From Streptomyces sp. Z26 (GTDB taxonomy: Bacteria; Actinomycetota; Actinomycetes; Streptomycetales; Streptomycetaceae), in the NCBI RefSeq assembly GCF_003665095.1, contig NZ_RCHV01000002.1, forward strand, positions 6,080,501-6,144,500: a stretch of 64,000 nucleotides of DNA, given 5' to 3'. How positions within the stretch are numbered: the first letter of the stretch is position 1; each line of letters opens with the position of its first letter. A model generated the notes under the pieces. It saw nothing but the letters and a program-made list of their open reading frames with translations, did no database searches and was not told the DNA's origin. Shown in pieces: positions 51,322-60,675 of this stretch. The position numbers and the translations under genes were made by a program.

Positions 51322-52422
51322 ATGCGTGCTCGTGTGCGGGGAGGCGCGGCGGGCGCCGCGCTGATCGGCCTGCTGGCCGCGGGCTGCGGCGGCGGGGGAG
51401 GGGACGCGCCGCCCGACGGCACCGGGACCGCCTCCGGCGGCTTCCCGGTGACCGTCGGCGGCTGCGCGGGCGCGGTCACGACGTTCGCGGCGCCAGCCCG
51501 GCGGATCGTCACCGACGACGCGGCGAGCCTGGAGCTGCTGCTCCGGCTCGGCGCCGGGGACCGGGTGATCGGCACCGGCTTCCCGGCGGGCACCCGCGCG
51601 CTGACGGGCGCCCTGGGGGAGGCGGCGCGGCGGGTCGAGGTGCTGTCCGAGGGCGGGATACCCAAGGAGCGGCTGCTCGCGTCCGGCGCCGACCTGCACG
51701 TGTCGACGTTCGGCCCGCCGGAGGGCGCCGGTTCGGGTGGTGGCGGTGGTGACGTGCCGACCGCGGCGGAGTTCGAGGCGGTCGGCATCCAGCGCGTACA
51801 GCTCCGCTCCACCGCCTGCCCCGAGGACGCCGACGGCGCCGACGGGCCGGTCACCGACCTGTCGGCCGTCGAGGCGGACGTCACCGCCCTCGGCGCGGTC
51901 ACCGGCACCTCCGCGCGGGCGCGCCAACTGGTCGCCGGGATGCGGGCCGAGGTCGCCGCCGCGCGGAAGGTCGTCGCGGCCTCGGGGCGCGCGCGGCCCA
52001 CGTACTTCTTCTTCGACTACGACGCCGGGACCCGGCAACCCGTCGCCGTCTGCAACCGCCAGGTCGCCCACGCCGTGATCACGCTGGCGGGCGCCCGCAA
52101 CCTCTTCGCCGGGTGCGACGGCACCCACGAACGGGTCGGCTGGGAGGACGTGATCGCCGGGGACCCGGAGTGGATACAGCTCGGCGTACGGCACCGGGGC
52201 GGCGCGGCCGCCGACCGCGAGGCGTTCGACGAGGCCGAGCGGTGGCTCCGGACGAACCCCGCGACCCGCGGGCTGGCGGCCGTCGAGGAACGCCGCTTCG
52301 TCCGTGTCGGCTCCGAGGCGACCACCATCGCCGGGGTCGGGAACGCGCACACCGTCCGCAGGATCGCGGAGATCCTGCACGGGGACGGCGGCCGGGGCGC
52401 GAACGGGGGCGGACGGCCGTGA
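51322..52422 (+). CDS. ABC transporter substrate-binding lipoprotein (FepB/BtuF class)
   Basis: 366 aa. A lipoprotein signal peptide with lipobox LLAAGC (Cys near residue 19), then a periplasmic-binding-protein class III fold (VGGCAGAVTTFAAPARRIVTDDAASLELLLRLGAGDRVIGTGFP; YFFFDYDAGT; GWEDVIAGDPEWIQL). The ligand may be ferric siderophore, haem, cobalamin or F420-0. The C-rich opening and the operon partners recall the proposed F420-0 importers, but this is not proven. The ATG at 51322 follows GGGAAGGGACG. It is the first gene of a three-gene importer operon. Confidence 0.88.
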   Translation: MRARVRGGAAGAALIGLLAAGCGGGGGDAPPDGTGTASGGFPVTVGGCAGAVTTFAAPARRIVTDDAASLELLLRLGAGDRVIGTGFPAGTRALTGALGEAARRVEVLSEGGIPKERLLASGADLHVSTFGPPEGAGSGGGGGDVPTAAEFEAVGIQRVQLRSTACPEDADGADGPVTDLSAVEADVTALGAVTGTSARARQLVAGMRAEVAAARKVVAASGRARPTYFFFDYDAGTRQPVAVCNRQVAHAVITLAGARNLFAGCDGTHERVGWEDVIAGDPEWIQLGVRHRGGAAADREAFDEAERWLRTNPATRGLAAVEERRFVRVGSEATTIAGVGNAHTVRRIAEILHGDGGRGANGGGRP

Positions 52423-53516
52423 CCGCGTACGCGCCGCGCCGGGCACGGGACGTACGGGCCGGGGACGTACGGGAACGGTCCCCGCGCGACGGCCGGGTGC
52501 TGCCCGTCGGCCCCCTCGCCGCCGTACTGGCCGTCGCGCTGCTGGCCGCGCTCACCGCCGCCGTCGCCCGCGGCTCCACGTCCGTCCCGCCCGCCGAGGT
52601 GTGGGGCGTGGTGTGGCGCCGGTTGTCGGCGCGGCCGCAGGCGGGTACGGACGACCTCGTCGTCTGGCAACTCCGCGTCCCGCGTGCCCTGTTGGCCGCG
52701 CTGGTCGGCGCGGGGCTCGGCCTCGCGGGGGCCGCCGTGCAGGCCCTGGTGCGCAACCCGCTGGCCGACCCGCACCTGTTGGGGGTCTCCAGCGGCGCGT
52801 CGCTGGGCGCCGTCGCCGCGCTCGTGCTCGGCGCCGGGGCGGGCGACGCCTTGGGCGTCGGCCTGTCCGGCGCGGCGTTCGCGGGGGCGCTGGCGACGTT
52901 CGCGCTGGTGTGGGCCGTGGCCGTACGCGGCGGGGGGCTCGCGCCGCTGCGGCTGGTGCTGGCGGGGGTGGCGATCGGCCAGTTCCTCGCCGGGCTCACC
53001 AGCTACCTGGTGCTCCAGGCCGGGGACGAGCAACGCACGCAGAGCGTCCTGTTCTGGCTCCTCGGCAGCCTGGGCGGCGCCAACTGGCAGCAGTTGACGC
53101 TGCCCGCGCTGGCCGTCCCGGCGGCCGGGCTGTGGCTCCAGGCCCGCGCCCGCGCGCTCAACGCGCTGCTGATGGGCGACGAGACGGCGGCCGGGCTCGG
53201 CGTCGACGCGACCCGGCTGCGGCGCGAACTGTTCACCGCGACCAGCGTGTTGACCGGCGTCCTGGTCGCGGTCTCCGGCGCCGTCGCCTTCGTCGCGCTG
53301 ATGGTGCCGCACGCCTGCCGCCTGGCCGTCGGCGGCGACCACCGGCGGCTGCTGCCGGTCGCGGCGCTGTCCGGCGCGCTGCTGCTGGTCGTCGTGGACC
53401 TGGTGTGCCGTACGGCGATGGACACGCGCGAGCTGCCCCTCGGCGTGGTGACCTCGCTGCTCGGGGCCCCGACCCTGCTGTGGCTGCTGGACCGGCGTAC
53501 GGGGAGCGGGAGGTGA
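52419..53516 (+). CDS. FecCD-type ABC transporter permease
   Basis: 365 aa. About ten TM helices of the BtuC/FecCD fold, with the signature LRVPRALLAALVGAGLGLAGAAVQALVRNPLADPHLLGVSSGAS and the C-terminal VSGAVAFVALMVPHACRL block. The first 35 residues are a charged cytoplasmic arm. The GTG overlaps the stop of the binding protein gene (GTGA), and its stop overlaps the ATPase start. Confidence 0.93.
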   Translation: MTAYAPRRARDVRAGDVRERSPRDGRVLPVGPLAAVLAVALLAALTAAVARGSTSVPPAEVWGVVWRRLSARPQAGTDDLVVWQLRVPRALLAALVGAGLGLAGAAVQALVRNPLADPHLLGVSSGASLGAVAALVLGAGAGDALGVGLSGAAFAGALATFALVWAVAVRGGGLAPLRLVLAGVAIGQFLAGLTSYLVLQAGDEQRTQSVLFWLLGSLGGANWQQLTLPALAVPAAGLWLQARARALNALLMGDETAAGLGVDATRLRRELFTATSVLTGVLVAVSGAVAFVALMVPHACRLAVGGDHRRLLPVAALSGALLLVVVDLVCRTAMDTRELPLGVVTSLLGAPTLLWLLDRRTGSGR

Positions 53517-54292
53517 GGATCGACGTCGAGGACCTGCGGGTCGCGTACGCGGGCCGTACGGTGCTCGCGGGCGTACGCGTCGTCGCGGAGGACGGCGAGA
53601 TCGCGGGCGTCGTCGGGCCCAACGGCAGCGGCAAGTCCACGCTCCTGCGCACCGTCTACCGCCATCTGCGGCCCACCGCGGGCCGTGTCCTCCTCGACGG
53701 CGCCGACCTGCGGGCGCTGTCCGCGAGCCGCGCCGCCCGGCACGTGGCCGCGCTGCCGCAGGAACGGGGCGGCGACTTCGAGTTGACCGTGCGCGAGATC
53801 GTCGCCATGGGCCGTACGCCGTACAAGCGGGCCTTCGCCGGTGACGACGACACCGACCTGTCGGCCGTCGAACGGGCCCTGGCCGACACCGGGTTGGCCG
53901 CGCACGCCGGACGCCGTTACACCCACCTCTCCGGCGGGGAACGTCAACGGGCGCTGCTGGCGAGGGCGTTCGCCCAGGACCCCGACGTACTGGTGCTGGA
54001 CGAGCCGACCAACCACCTCGACGTACGCCATCAGACGGAGCTGCTCACGCTGCTGCGCGTCCGGCGCCGTACGACGCTGGTCTCGCTGCACGACCTGAAC
54101 GCGGCCGCCGCCGTCTGCGACCGGCTGCACGTCCTGCACGGCGGCGCCGTCGTCGCGTCCGGGCCGCCCCGCGAGGTGCTCACGCCCGCGCTGCTGTCCC
54201 GGGTGTTCGGCGTCCGGGTGGCCGTGACCGACCACCCCCTCACCGGGGACCCGCTGATCGCCTTCGACCACCGGGCCCCGGCGGGCGGGTGA
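53513..54292 (+). CDS. FecE/BtuD-type ABC transporter ATP-binding protein
   Basis: 259 aa. Walker A is GPNGSGKST, the Q-loop is in ALPQERGG, the signature is HLSGGERQRALLARA, Walker B is VLVLDEPTNHLD and the H-loop is VSLHDLN. The segment MGRTPYKRAF before the signature is typical of metal-chelate importers. The GTG overlaps the permease stop. It is convergent with the CocE hydrolase gene. Confidence 0.93.
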   Translation: MRIDVEDLRVAYAGRTVLAGVRVVAEDGEIAGVVGPNGSGKSTLLRTVYRHLRPTAGRVLLDGADLRALSASRAARHVAALPQERGGDFELTVREIVAMGRTPYKRAFAGDDDTDLSAVERALADTGLAAHAGRRYTHLSGGERQRALLARAFAQDPDVLVLDEPTNHLDVRHQTELLTLLRVRRRTTLVSLHDLNAAAAVCDRLHVLHGGAVVASGPPREVLTPALLSRVFGVRVAVTDHPLTGDPLIAFDHRAPAGG

Positions 54293-54322
54293 CCGCGCGC
54301 CGAGCCGCGCGCGGGGCACCGC

Positions 54323-56347
54323 CTACACGCCGTCCCGGGGGATGGACCAGTCCCAGTTCCGGGACCGTACGCGCCGCGACCCCTCGTACGCGTCGAGCGT
54401 CGCGTGCAGGTGGAAGTGGGTCGTGTCGGACGTCAGCGTCGTACGGGTCGTCGTCCGCGCGTCCCAGTCGCCGCGCGTGAACCCCATGTCCCAGCGGATC
54501 TCCCCGGCCACCGAACCGAAGTCGTCGCCGCACCAGGTGTAGCGCTCGTGCGCGCGGCGGGTGAGCGTCAGGTCGATGTCGTCCAGACGCGTCTCGCCGA
54601 GGTCCTTGACGACCTCCAGCGCCGACCCGTAGTCGACCAGGTCGCGGGAGACCGTCCACCGCTCCTCACCCGGGCTCACCTGGCGGCTCGGCAGTGGCGG
54701 CGCGCCCTCCGGCTCCCCGAAGTGGGGCGTCGGCAGCACGTCGGGCGCGCTGAGCGGGCGGACCGGCAGCTCCAGCGCGCTCTCCTCCGGGTGCACGGTC
54801 ATCAGCACCGGTTCGGGCGGCGGCCAGGCCAGCGGCCAGTACGAGGTGGAGACCGCGACGCGCAGCCGGTGCCCGGCGGGGAAGGCGTGGGCGACGCCGT
54901 TCAGCCGTACGGCCACCGGGAAACGTTCGCCGGGGACCAGGGGTTCGGGCTCGGCGTGCCCGTTCCGGTGCGTGAGGTTGAGCAGCCCGTACGTCACCCG
55001 CGTCGCGCGCCCGTCCGGTGCCACGTCGGAGAGGCGCACGGCGATCATCGCGACCGGCCGGTCCACCTCCAGCGTCGCGTGCAGCACCGGGCCGCCGAGG
55101 ATCTCGCGGCGCTCGTCCAGCGGCCCGGTCTCGAAGACCAGCGAACCGCCGTCCTCCTCCCGCTGGTCGTACGGCAGGTCGGGCGGCGCGTTGTACGAGC
55201 ACCACTTCCCGGCGAACTGCCCCACCGACAGCGGCGACGACACGCTCAGCGGCGGCGAGGACGGCCGCTCGTCCGGTGCCCCGATCCGGTGGTCGCCCAG
55301 CGGGTGCCGGACGCGTTCGACGTGCGGCGACGGCCAGGACGGTTCGCCGACCCAGCGGCCGGGGCGCTCGTCGTACGCGGTGGACGGCGGCATGCTCTCC
55401 TGCATCCAGGTGGCCAGCATCGGACCGTCCATCGCGCCGTTGTCCTCGCCCTTGAGCCAGTGGTCCCACCAGCGCACCAGCTCCTGGAGGAAGCCGATCG
55501 CGGGGCCGGGCTGCCCCAGGTGCGGGTACTTGTGCGACCAGGGGCCGATCAGTCCCCGCCGGGGCACGTCGAGGTGTTCCAGCAGCCGGAACACGGCGTT
55601 GGAGTAGCCGTCGGCCCAGCCGCTGACCGCGAGCACCGGGCAGGCGATGTCCGAGTAGTCCTCGCACACGGAGCCGTGCCGCCAGTAGTCGTCGCGCCGC
55701 TGGTGCGTCAGCCAGTCGGCCAGCCACGGGCCCATCCCGTCCAGCCGCTCGTACCACGTCTCCCGCCAACGGGGGCCCACCACCTGCGGGTCGGGCGGGC
55801 ACGACACGTACGCGAACATGGTCGACGCCCACGACAGGTTGTCGCTGAGCAGGCAGCCGCCCATGTAGTGCACGTCGTCCGCGTACCGGTCGTCGCTGAA
55901 GCTCAGCGCCGCGACCGCGCCGAGGCCGGGCGGGCGGCGGGCGGCGAGCTGGAGGGCGTTGAAGCCGCCCCAGGAGATGCCCATCATGCCGGTGCGGCCG
56001 TCGCACCAGGGCTGCTCGGTCATCCACCGCAGGACGTCCTCGCCGTCGCGGAACTCCTGCTCCAGGTACTCGCCGGCGAGCAGCCCGTCGGAGTCCCCGC
56101 TGCCGCGCAGGTCGACGCGGACGCAGGCGTAGCCGTGCCCGGCGACGTACGGGTGGTTGACCGAGTCGCGGACGGCCGTCAGGTCCCGTTTGCGGTACGG
56201 GATGAACTCCAGGATCGCCGGTACCGGATCGGTGTCCGACGCCACCGGCCGCCAGATCCGCCCCGCGAGACGGGTGCCGTCCCGGGTCGGGATCCAGACG
56301 TGCTCGTCCTCCTGGACGGCCTGCGGTACGGCGCTGACCTCCCTCAT
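54323..56347 (-). CDS. CocE/NonD family hydrolase
   Basis: 674 aa. An alpha/beta-hydrolase of the X-Pro dipeptidyl-peptidase/cocaine-esterase group. The nucleophile elbow is MMGISWGGFNAL (Ser near residue 149) and the oxyanion Tyr region is VRVDLRGSGDSDGLLAGEY. A cap domain and a C-terminal jelly-roll (PepX_C, about 400-660) follow. No signal peptide, so cytoplasmic. Substrates are esters or amide bonds of small acyl or peptidyl compounds. The ATG follows GAGGAGGAG. It lies 90 bases downstream of an ATP-grasp gene on the same strand. Confidence 0.9.
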   Translation of the reverse strand: MREVSAVPQAVQEDEHVWIPTRDGTRLAGRIWRPVASDTDPVPAILEFIPYRKRDLTAVRDSVNHPYVAGHGYACVRVDLRGSGDSDGLLAGEYLEQEFRDGEDVLRWMTEQPWCDGRTGMMGISWGGFNALQLAARRPPGLGAVAALSFSDDRYADDVHYMGGCLLSDNLSWASTMFAYVSCPPDPQVVGPRWRETWYERLDGMGPWLADWLTHQRRDDYWRHGSVCEDYSDIACPVLAVSGWADGYSNAVFRLLEHLDVPRRGLIGPWSHKYPHLGQPGPAIGFLQELVRWWDHWLKGEDNGAMDGPMLATWMQESMPPSTAYDERPGRWVGEPSWPSPHVERVRHPLGDHRIGAPDERPSSPPLSVSSPLSVGQFAGKWCSYNAPPDLPYDQREEDGGSLVFETGPLDERREILGGPVLHATLEVDRPVAMIAVRLSDVAPDGRATRVTYGLLNLTHRNGHAEPEPLVPGERFPVAVRLNGVAHAFPAGHRLRVAVSTSYWPLAWPPPEPVLMTVHPEESALELPVRPLSAPDVLPTPHFGEPEGAPPLPSRQVSPGEERWTVSRDLVDYGSALEVVKDLGETRLDDIDLTLTRRAHERYTWCGDDFGSVAGEIRWDMGFTRGDWDARTTTRTTLTSDTTHFHLHATLDAYEGSRRVRSRNWDWSIPRDGV

Positions 56348-56437
56348 TCCGGGGCCTCCTCCTCGTGCTGTGCGTGTCGCTGTACGTGTGCTCGTGCGTA
56401 CGCGTCGTCCGTGCCGCCTGCCCGCGCGGGCGGCGGG

Positions 56438-57766
56438 CTATTCGTCGAACGTGAACGGCAGCAGCTCCACGCAGCGCTCGTACTTCTCCGTCAGCTCCGC
56501 TTCGCTGTCCGCGCCGAGGTAGAGCGCCGCCAACTCGTAGCTGTAGCTGTCCTGGAGCGGCAGTTCGGACAGCCGCCTGCCCTCCTCGGCGTTGAGGTCG
56601 ACGAGCGTGTCGGGCAGCTCGCCCGCGACCCGGTCGAGGTCGCGCTGCCCCGGTACGCTCCGCACGTACCCGTCGGAGAAGCGCCGCAGGAACCACTTGG
56701 CGCCGTACGCGTACGCGCCCTCCCGGTACGGGAGCCGCGGGGCGCGGCCGAGGGCGAGGCTGATCAGGCACTCGTGGTTCGGCACGCCGTCGACGTACTC
56801 GAAGAGCGGCGCGTGCGACTGGGACAGCCGCGGGTTGACCTCGACGACGTCGATCCGGTCGCGGTCCTCGTCCCAGAAGAACTCGATGTTGAACGTCGAG
56901 TGGTCCAGGCCCAGTTGGCGGATCACGCGGCACGACACGTCCGTCAGCCGCGCGGTCACCGCGTCCGGTACGGAGGACGGGTACTGGTAGCGCAGGAAGC
57001 TCGACGTCTCCGGGTAGAGGACGGAGTCGACCACCCCGTAGACGTGGGGCTCGCCGTCGTGGACGTAGCCCTCGACCGTGAGCTGGCGGCCGGAGATCTC
57101 CTCCTCGACCAGGCACGCGCCCTGCGCGCCCGCCTCCGCGACGTCCGGCGGCAGGTCCACGAGCGACAGCACCTCGTCGAACGCCGCGCCGATCCGGCCG
57201 ACGCCCTCCCGTATCCGGTCCACGGCGTCGGCGAACTGCTCCGCGTCCGCGACCCGGAACGCCAGCTCCGACGAGAACGCCTTGACCGGCTTCACCCACA
57301 GCGGGTAGCTCAACTCGGGCGGCAGCTTCGGGTCGTCCAGGTCCACGAGGCCGAAGCGCGGGTGCGCGTCGCTCACCTTCCGCTGCTCCAGCCGACTCCA
57401 GTACTTGTCCTCGCACTTCACGACCGACTCCAGCGACGGCGACGGCAGGCCGTGGCGCGCGCAGAGGATCGGCACCATCGAGCTGACCGGGAAGTCCCAG
57501 TAGCCCACGAGGGCGTCGACGGTCCCGCCGAACGCCGCCAGCCGTTCCTCCGCCAGGTCCAACAGCGCCCGCAGCGAGACCTGTTCGTCCTGCGCCAGCT
57601 CCTCCTGGCTGAGCAGTTCGTGGAACCGGACGTCGCTCAGGTGGGGCAGGTCCCGGAGCAGCTCGCGGTTGCGCGCGTCGAGGCCCAGGACGAAGACGTT
57701 CTTCGGTTCACCGTTCGTTCGGTCGGCGGGGTGGTCGCCGGGTTGATCGCTCGGTTGATCCTTCAT
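56438..57766 (-). CDS. ATP-grasp domain ligase
   Basis: 442 aa. A hydrophilic N-terminus with SDQPGD-type repeats, then a pre-ATP-grasp fold (VFVLGLDARNRELLRDLPHL), central ATP-grasp lysine and glutamate segments (LWVKPVKAFSSELAF, GACLVEEEISGRQLTVEGYVHDG) and a metal site in FNIEFFWDEDRDRIDVVEVNPRLS (E...ExNPR). It should join a carboxylate to an amine or thiol using ATP, as carnosine synthase and dipeptide ligases do. The substrate is unknown. It is in tandem with a CocE hydrolase. The ATG is at 57766. Confidence 0.85.
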   Translation of the reverse strand: MKDQPSDQPGDHPADRTNGEPKNVFVLGLDARNRELLRDLPHLSDVRFHELLSQEELAQDEQVSLRALLDLAEERLAAFGGTVDALVGYWDFPVSSMVPILCARHGLPSPSLESVVKCEDKYWSRLEQRKVSDAHPRFGLVDLDDPKLPPELSYPLWVKPVKAFSSELAFRVADAEQFADAVDRIREGVGRIGAAFDEVLSLVDLPPDVAEAGAQGACLVEEEISGRQLTVEGYVHDGEPHVYGVVDSVLYPETSSFLRYQYPSSVPDAVTARLTDVSCRVIRQLGLDHSTFNIEFFWDEDRDRIDVVEVNPRLSQSHAPLFEYVDGVPNHECLISLALGRAPRLPYREGAYAYGAKWFLRRFSDGYVRSVPGQRDLDRVAGELPDTLVDLNAEEGRRLSELPLQDSYSYELAALYLGADSEAELTEKYERCVELLPFTFDE

Positions 57767-57974
57767 GCGGCGCGGGGTACCCACGTGCGGCCGTGCCATG
57801 TCGGCCCCCGCCGCGGCCGTTCCCCGGGGATTCCCTCCCGTCGGCCCGTACGCGCCCGCTTGGGCGCCGCCGTGCGCGGGCACCCCGGGGCGTACGGGCG
57901 CCGACGGGGCGACCCGGTCACCGGAGGTGGGGACAGCGGTTACGACAGCGGGAGCCCTGGAGGGGGACGGGCAC

Positions 57975-59207
57975 GTGGACTCCGTACGGGCACGGGCGGG
58001 CGTACGCGCCGGGCTGGCCGACTGGGCCGCGCGGAGGCGCCGTTCGCCGCGGCAGGCGCGCGACGCGATGTGCCGCGCGTGGCGGTACTCCGGCGCGGAG
58101 CGGCAGCGGCTGCTGCTGGTGGCCAAGAGCGCGGTGGCCGCGGTGCTGGCCTGGTCGGTCGCCGCGTACGGGCTGGTCTCGCCGCAGCCCACGTACGCGC
58201 CGTTCACCGCGCTGCTGGTGGTGCAGGCGACCGTGTACCGCTCGCTCGTGCAGACCGTCCGCTACGTCGCCGCCGTCGTCCTCGGCGTGCTCGCCGCCGG
58301 GGCCGTCGGCCCGCTGCTGGGGGAGAACGCGGGGGCGTTCGCCGTGATGCTCGTGGCCACCCTCGTCGTCGGCCAGTGGCGGCGGCTCGGCAGCCAGGGG
58401 GTGCAGGTGTCGGTGGCCGGGGTGTTCGCGTACAGCGCGCTGTCCGGCGCGCACGTCTCGATGCTGGGGGAGATCGTCGCGATGGCGCTGCTCGGCGCGG
58501 GCGTCGGGCTCGCCGTCAGCCTGCTGGTGCCGCCGCTGCGCTACCGTACGGCCTCCGAGGGCATCGAGAGCGTCTCCGGATCCCTGCGGCGCCTGCTCCA
58601 GGACATGGCCGCGGGCCTGCGCGGGGGCGCCCCCGACAGCGACGCGGCGGACGACTGGCTCGCCCGCGCGCGCCGCCTCGACGGTACGGTCGGCGCGGCC
58701 CGGCAGGCCGTCGAGACGGGCGCCGAGAGCACGCGTTACAACCCGCGCCGCCTCCTCGGCAGGCGCGACCCACCCCCGTCCTTCAGCGGCTACCGAGTCT
58801 TCCTCGACTCCCTCGCGCGCGGCGCCGAACAGGTCCGCAGCATCGCGTACGGGCTCCGGCGCCTCTCCGACGCGGACGGCCCCGACGGCACGCCGCGCCC
58901 GGACGGGCGCTCCCTGCACGCGTACGGCGACCTGCTCGACGTCCTCGCCGACGCCGCCGCGCGCATCGGGGCGCTGGAGGACGGGCCGGAGGAGGGCGCC
59001 GGGGACGGTGGGGGCGCCGCCCCGGCGGACGACCCGCTGCGCCGCGCGCTGCGCGACGCGCGCGAGCGGCAGCGCGAGCTGGTGGCGTCCGTCGGGGACA
59101 CCCCGGCGTGGCGCAGCCACGGAGTGCTGCTCACGGACATGGAGCGGCTGACGGAGGAGTTCGAGTACGCCCACGCGCGGGGCGCGACCCAGCCGCCGCC
59201 CGCCTGA
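57975..59207 (+). CDS. FUSC family membrane protein (aromatic-acid exporter type)
   Basis: 410 aa. Five or six TM helices within about residues 40-190 (LVAKSAVAAVLAWSVAAYGL; TYAPFTALLVVQATVYRSLVQTV, the FUSC signature; LLGAGVGLAVSLLVPP), then a long cytoplasmic helical domain. Relatives export fusaric or aromatic carboxylic acids. The GTG at 57975 has GGAGGGGGAC upstream and is preferred to an ATG at 57765 whose extension is Pro/Ala-rich. It is divergent from the ATP-grasp gene with 208 bases between. Confidence 0.88.
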   Translation: MDSVRARAGVRAGLADWAARRRRSPRQARDAMCRAWRYSGAERQRLLLVAKSAVAAVLAWSVAAYGLVSPQPTYAPFTALLVVQATVYRSLVQTVRYVAAVVLGVLAAGAVGPLLGENAGAFAVMLVATLVVGQWRRLGSQGVQVSVAGVFAYSALSGAHVSMLGEIVAMALLGAGVGLAVSLLVPPLRYRTASEGIESVSGSLRRLLQDMAAGLRGGAPDSDAADDWLARARRLDGTVGAARQAVETGAESTRYNPRRLLGRRDPPPSFSGYRVFLDSLARGAEQVRSIAYGLRRLSDADGPDGTPRPDGRSLHAYGDLLDVLADAAARIGALEDGPEEGAGDGGGAAPADDPLRRALRDARERQRELVASVGDTPAWRSHGVLLTDMERLTEEFEYAHARGATQPPPA

Positions 59208-59227
59208 CGTGCCCCCGGCGTACGCGG

Positions 59228-60310
59228 TCAGGCCAGGTCGGCCAGCGGCACCCGGACGAACTCGATCCGCGCGTACGGCGACCAGTCGCCCGTCTCGTAC
59301 AGCAGACCCACGGTGTCGGCGTCCACGAGCGCGGTGGCGGAGTAGGCCGCGGGCAGTCCGCTGACGCGGAGCCGCGGGTCCCAGGTGGCGCCCGCGTCGC
59401 GGCTGGTCCACAGGCCCATGGCGGCGCGCGCGTCGGGCGCGGTCGGGCCGGAGTACAGCAGCCGCCCGCCGTGGAGGGCCAGCACCTGGCCCTGGACGAC
59501 GGGGGTGGCGAGAGTGGCCTGCGGCCGGTACGCCGTCTCCAGGGTCTCGCCGCCGTCGGCGGAGTACGCGTCCGCGCGGTTGCCCGGCAGGGTGTCGGAG
59601 GAGTCGGCGCGGCAGTTGAAGTAGAGCCGCCCGTCGGGGAGTTCGCAGGCGGTCGCCTCGTCCTCGTTGAGCGCGTTGTTCGGGTTGGACGAGGTGAAGC
59701 CGAGCCGCCAGCTGCGCCCGCCGTCGTCGCTGAGGAGGCTGTGCCCGCCCGCGTAGCGGCCCTCCGTACCGTCGTCGCCGCTCCCGGACGGGCCGCGGCT
59801 GTGGTTGCAGGGCGCGACGAGGCGGCCCGCGTGCGGACCGGCCGTCAGGGCGACGGCCGCGCCCGGCCCGGTGGCGTACCAGCGCATCCACGACGGCCGT
59901 GCCTGCGCGCTGATCTCGGCCGCCGCCGTCCACGTACCGCCGTCGTCCGCGCTGCGCTGCACGTACACCCGGCGGGCCGGTGCCCGCCCGGTGCGGATGT
60001 CGGCGGCGCTGTCGTCGCCGCCGTTGCGGCAGGTCAGCAGCACCACGTCGCCGGAGGCCGGGTCGACGGCCACGCACGGGTTGCCCGCGGTGTCGGCGCC
60101 GTGCGCGGTCACCACCCGCTGGTCGTCCCAGGTGGCGCCGCCGTCGGTGGACCGGCGGGCGACCACGTCGATGTCCCCGCTGTCGGCGCCGCTCGTACGC
60201 CGCCCCTCCGCGAACGCGAGCAGCGTCCCGCCGGGGGTGAGCAGCAGGGCAGGTATGCGGTAGGTGTGGTAGCCGTCGGTGCCGCCGGTGAACGGGATCG
60301 ATCCGGACAT
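59228..60310 (-). CDS. Sialidase / exo-alpha-sialidase (BNR repeat protein)
   Basis: 360 aa, a six-bladed propeller. The arginine motif is YRIPALL, the catalytic Asp region is GDIDVVARR, and Asp boxes are visible at STDGGATW, SADDGGTW, SDDGGRSW and SRDAGATW. NEDEATACELPDG carries the expected Glu. There is no signal peptide at the chosen ATG (60310, GGAGGGCC upstream), nor in the 104 codons of open frame before it, so the enzyme appears cytoplasmic, unusual for a scavenging sialidase. No sialic-acid catabolic gene is nearby. Confidence 0.9.
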   Translation of the reverse strand: MSGSIPFTGGTDGYHTYRIPALLLTPGGTLLAFAEGRRTSGADSGDIDVVARRSTDGGATWDDQRVVTAHGADTAGNPCVAVDPASGDVVLLTCRNGGDDSAADIRTGRAPARRVYVQRSADDGGTWTAAAEISAQARPSWMRWYATGPGAAVALTAGPHAGRLVAPCNHSRGPSGSGDDGTEGRYAGGHSLLSDDGGRSWRLGFTSSNPNNALNEDEATACELPDGRLYFNCRADSSDTLPGNRADAYSADGGETLETAYRPQATLATPVVQGQVLALHGGRLLYSGPTAPDARAAMGLWTSRDAGATWDPRLRVSGLPAAYSATALVDADTVGLLYETGDWSPYARIEFVRVPLADLA

Positions 60311-60675
60311 CTGGCCCTCCAGGGGCGTGCGGGGGTACGGGGCGCGGGAGCGCGTACGGGTGCGGACGCGGGCGCCGTACGGTGCCGGGCGCGCGCGGCG
60401 GTACGGGGTGCGGCCCGGTGTGGGGGAGCCGGGCGGGGTGCGCGGAACGTGCGGGTGCGGTGCGGTGCGGAACGCGGTGCGCTCGCGGTGAGGGTGCGCG
60501 TGCGGCGGGGCGCCGCCGTCCGCGCGTGTCCCGGCCGACCGGCGAACAGCGGCGCGGCGGGCGGGAGTTGCGGCGGCGGACGGGCCGCTGCCCGGCAGAT
60601 GCCCGCCCGCGACCCGCTCCATGCCACCCGACGGACGGCACGTTTCCGTACGGGCGGCCGGGCAACCCGGTGGCC

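Noticed and set aside
54293..54322. Terminator between the convergent ABC ATPase and CocE genes
   Set aside because: A CCGCGCG/CGCGCGG pairing exists, but it is short and not clearly better than background GC pairing.
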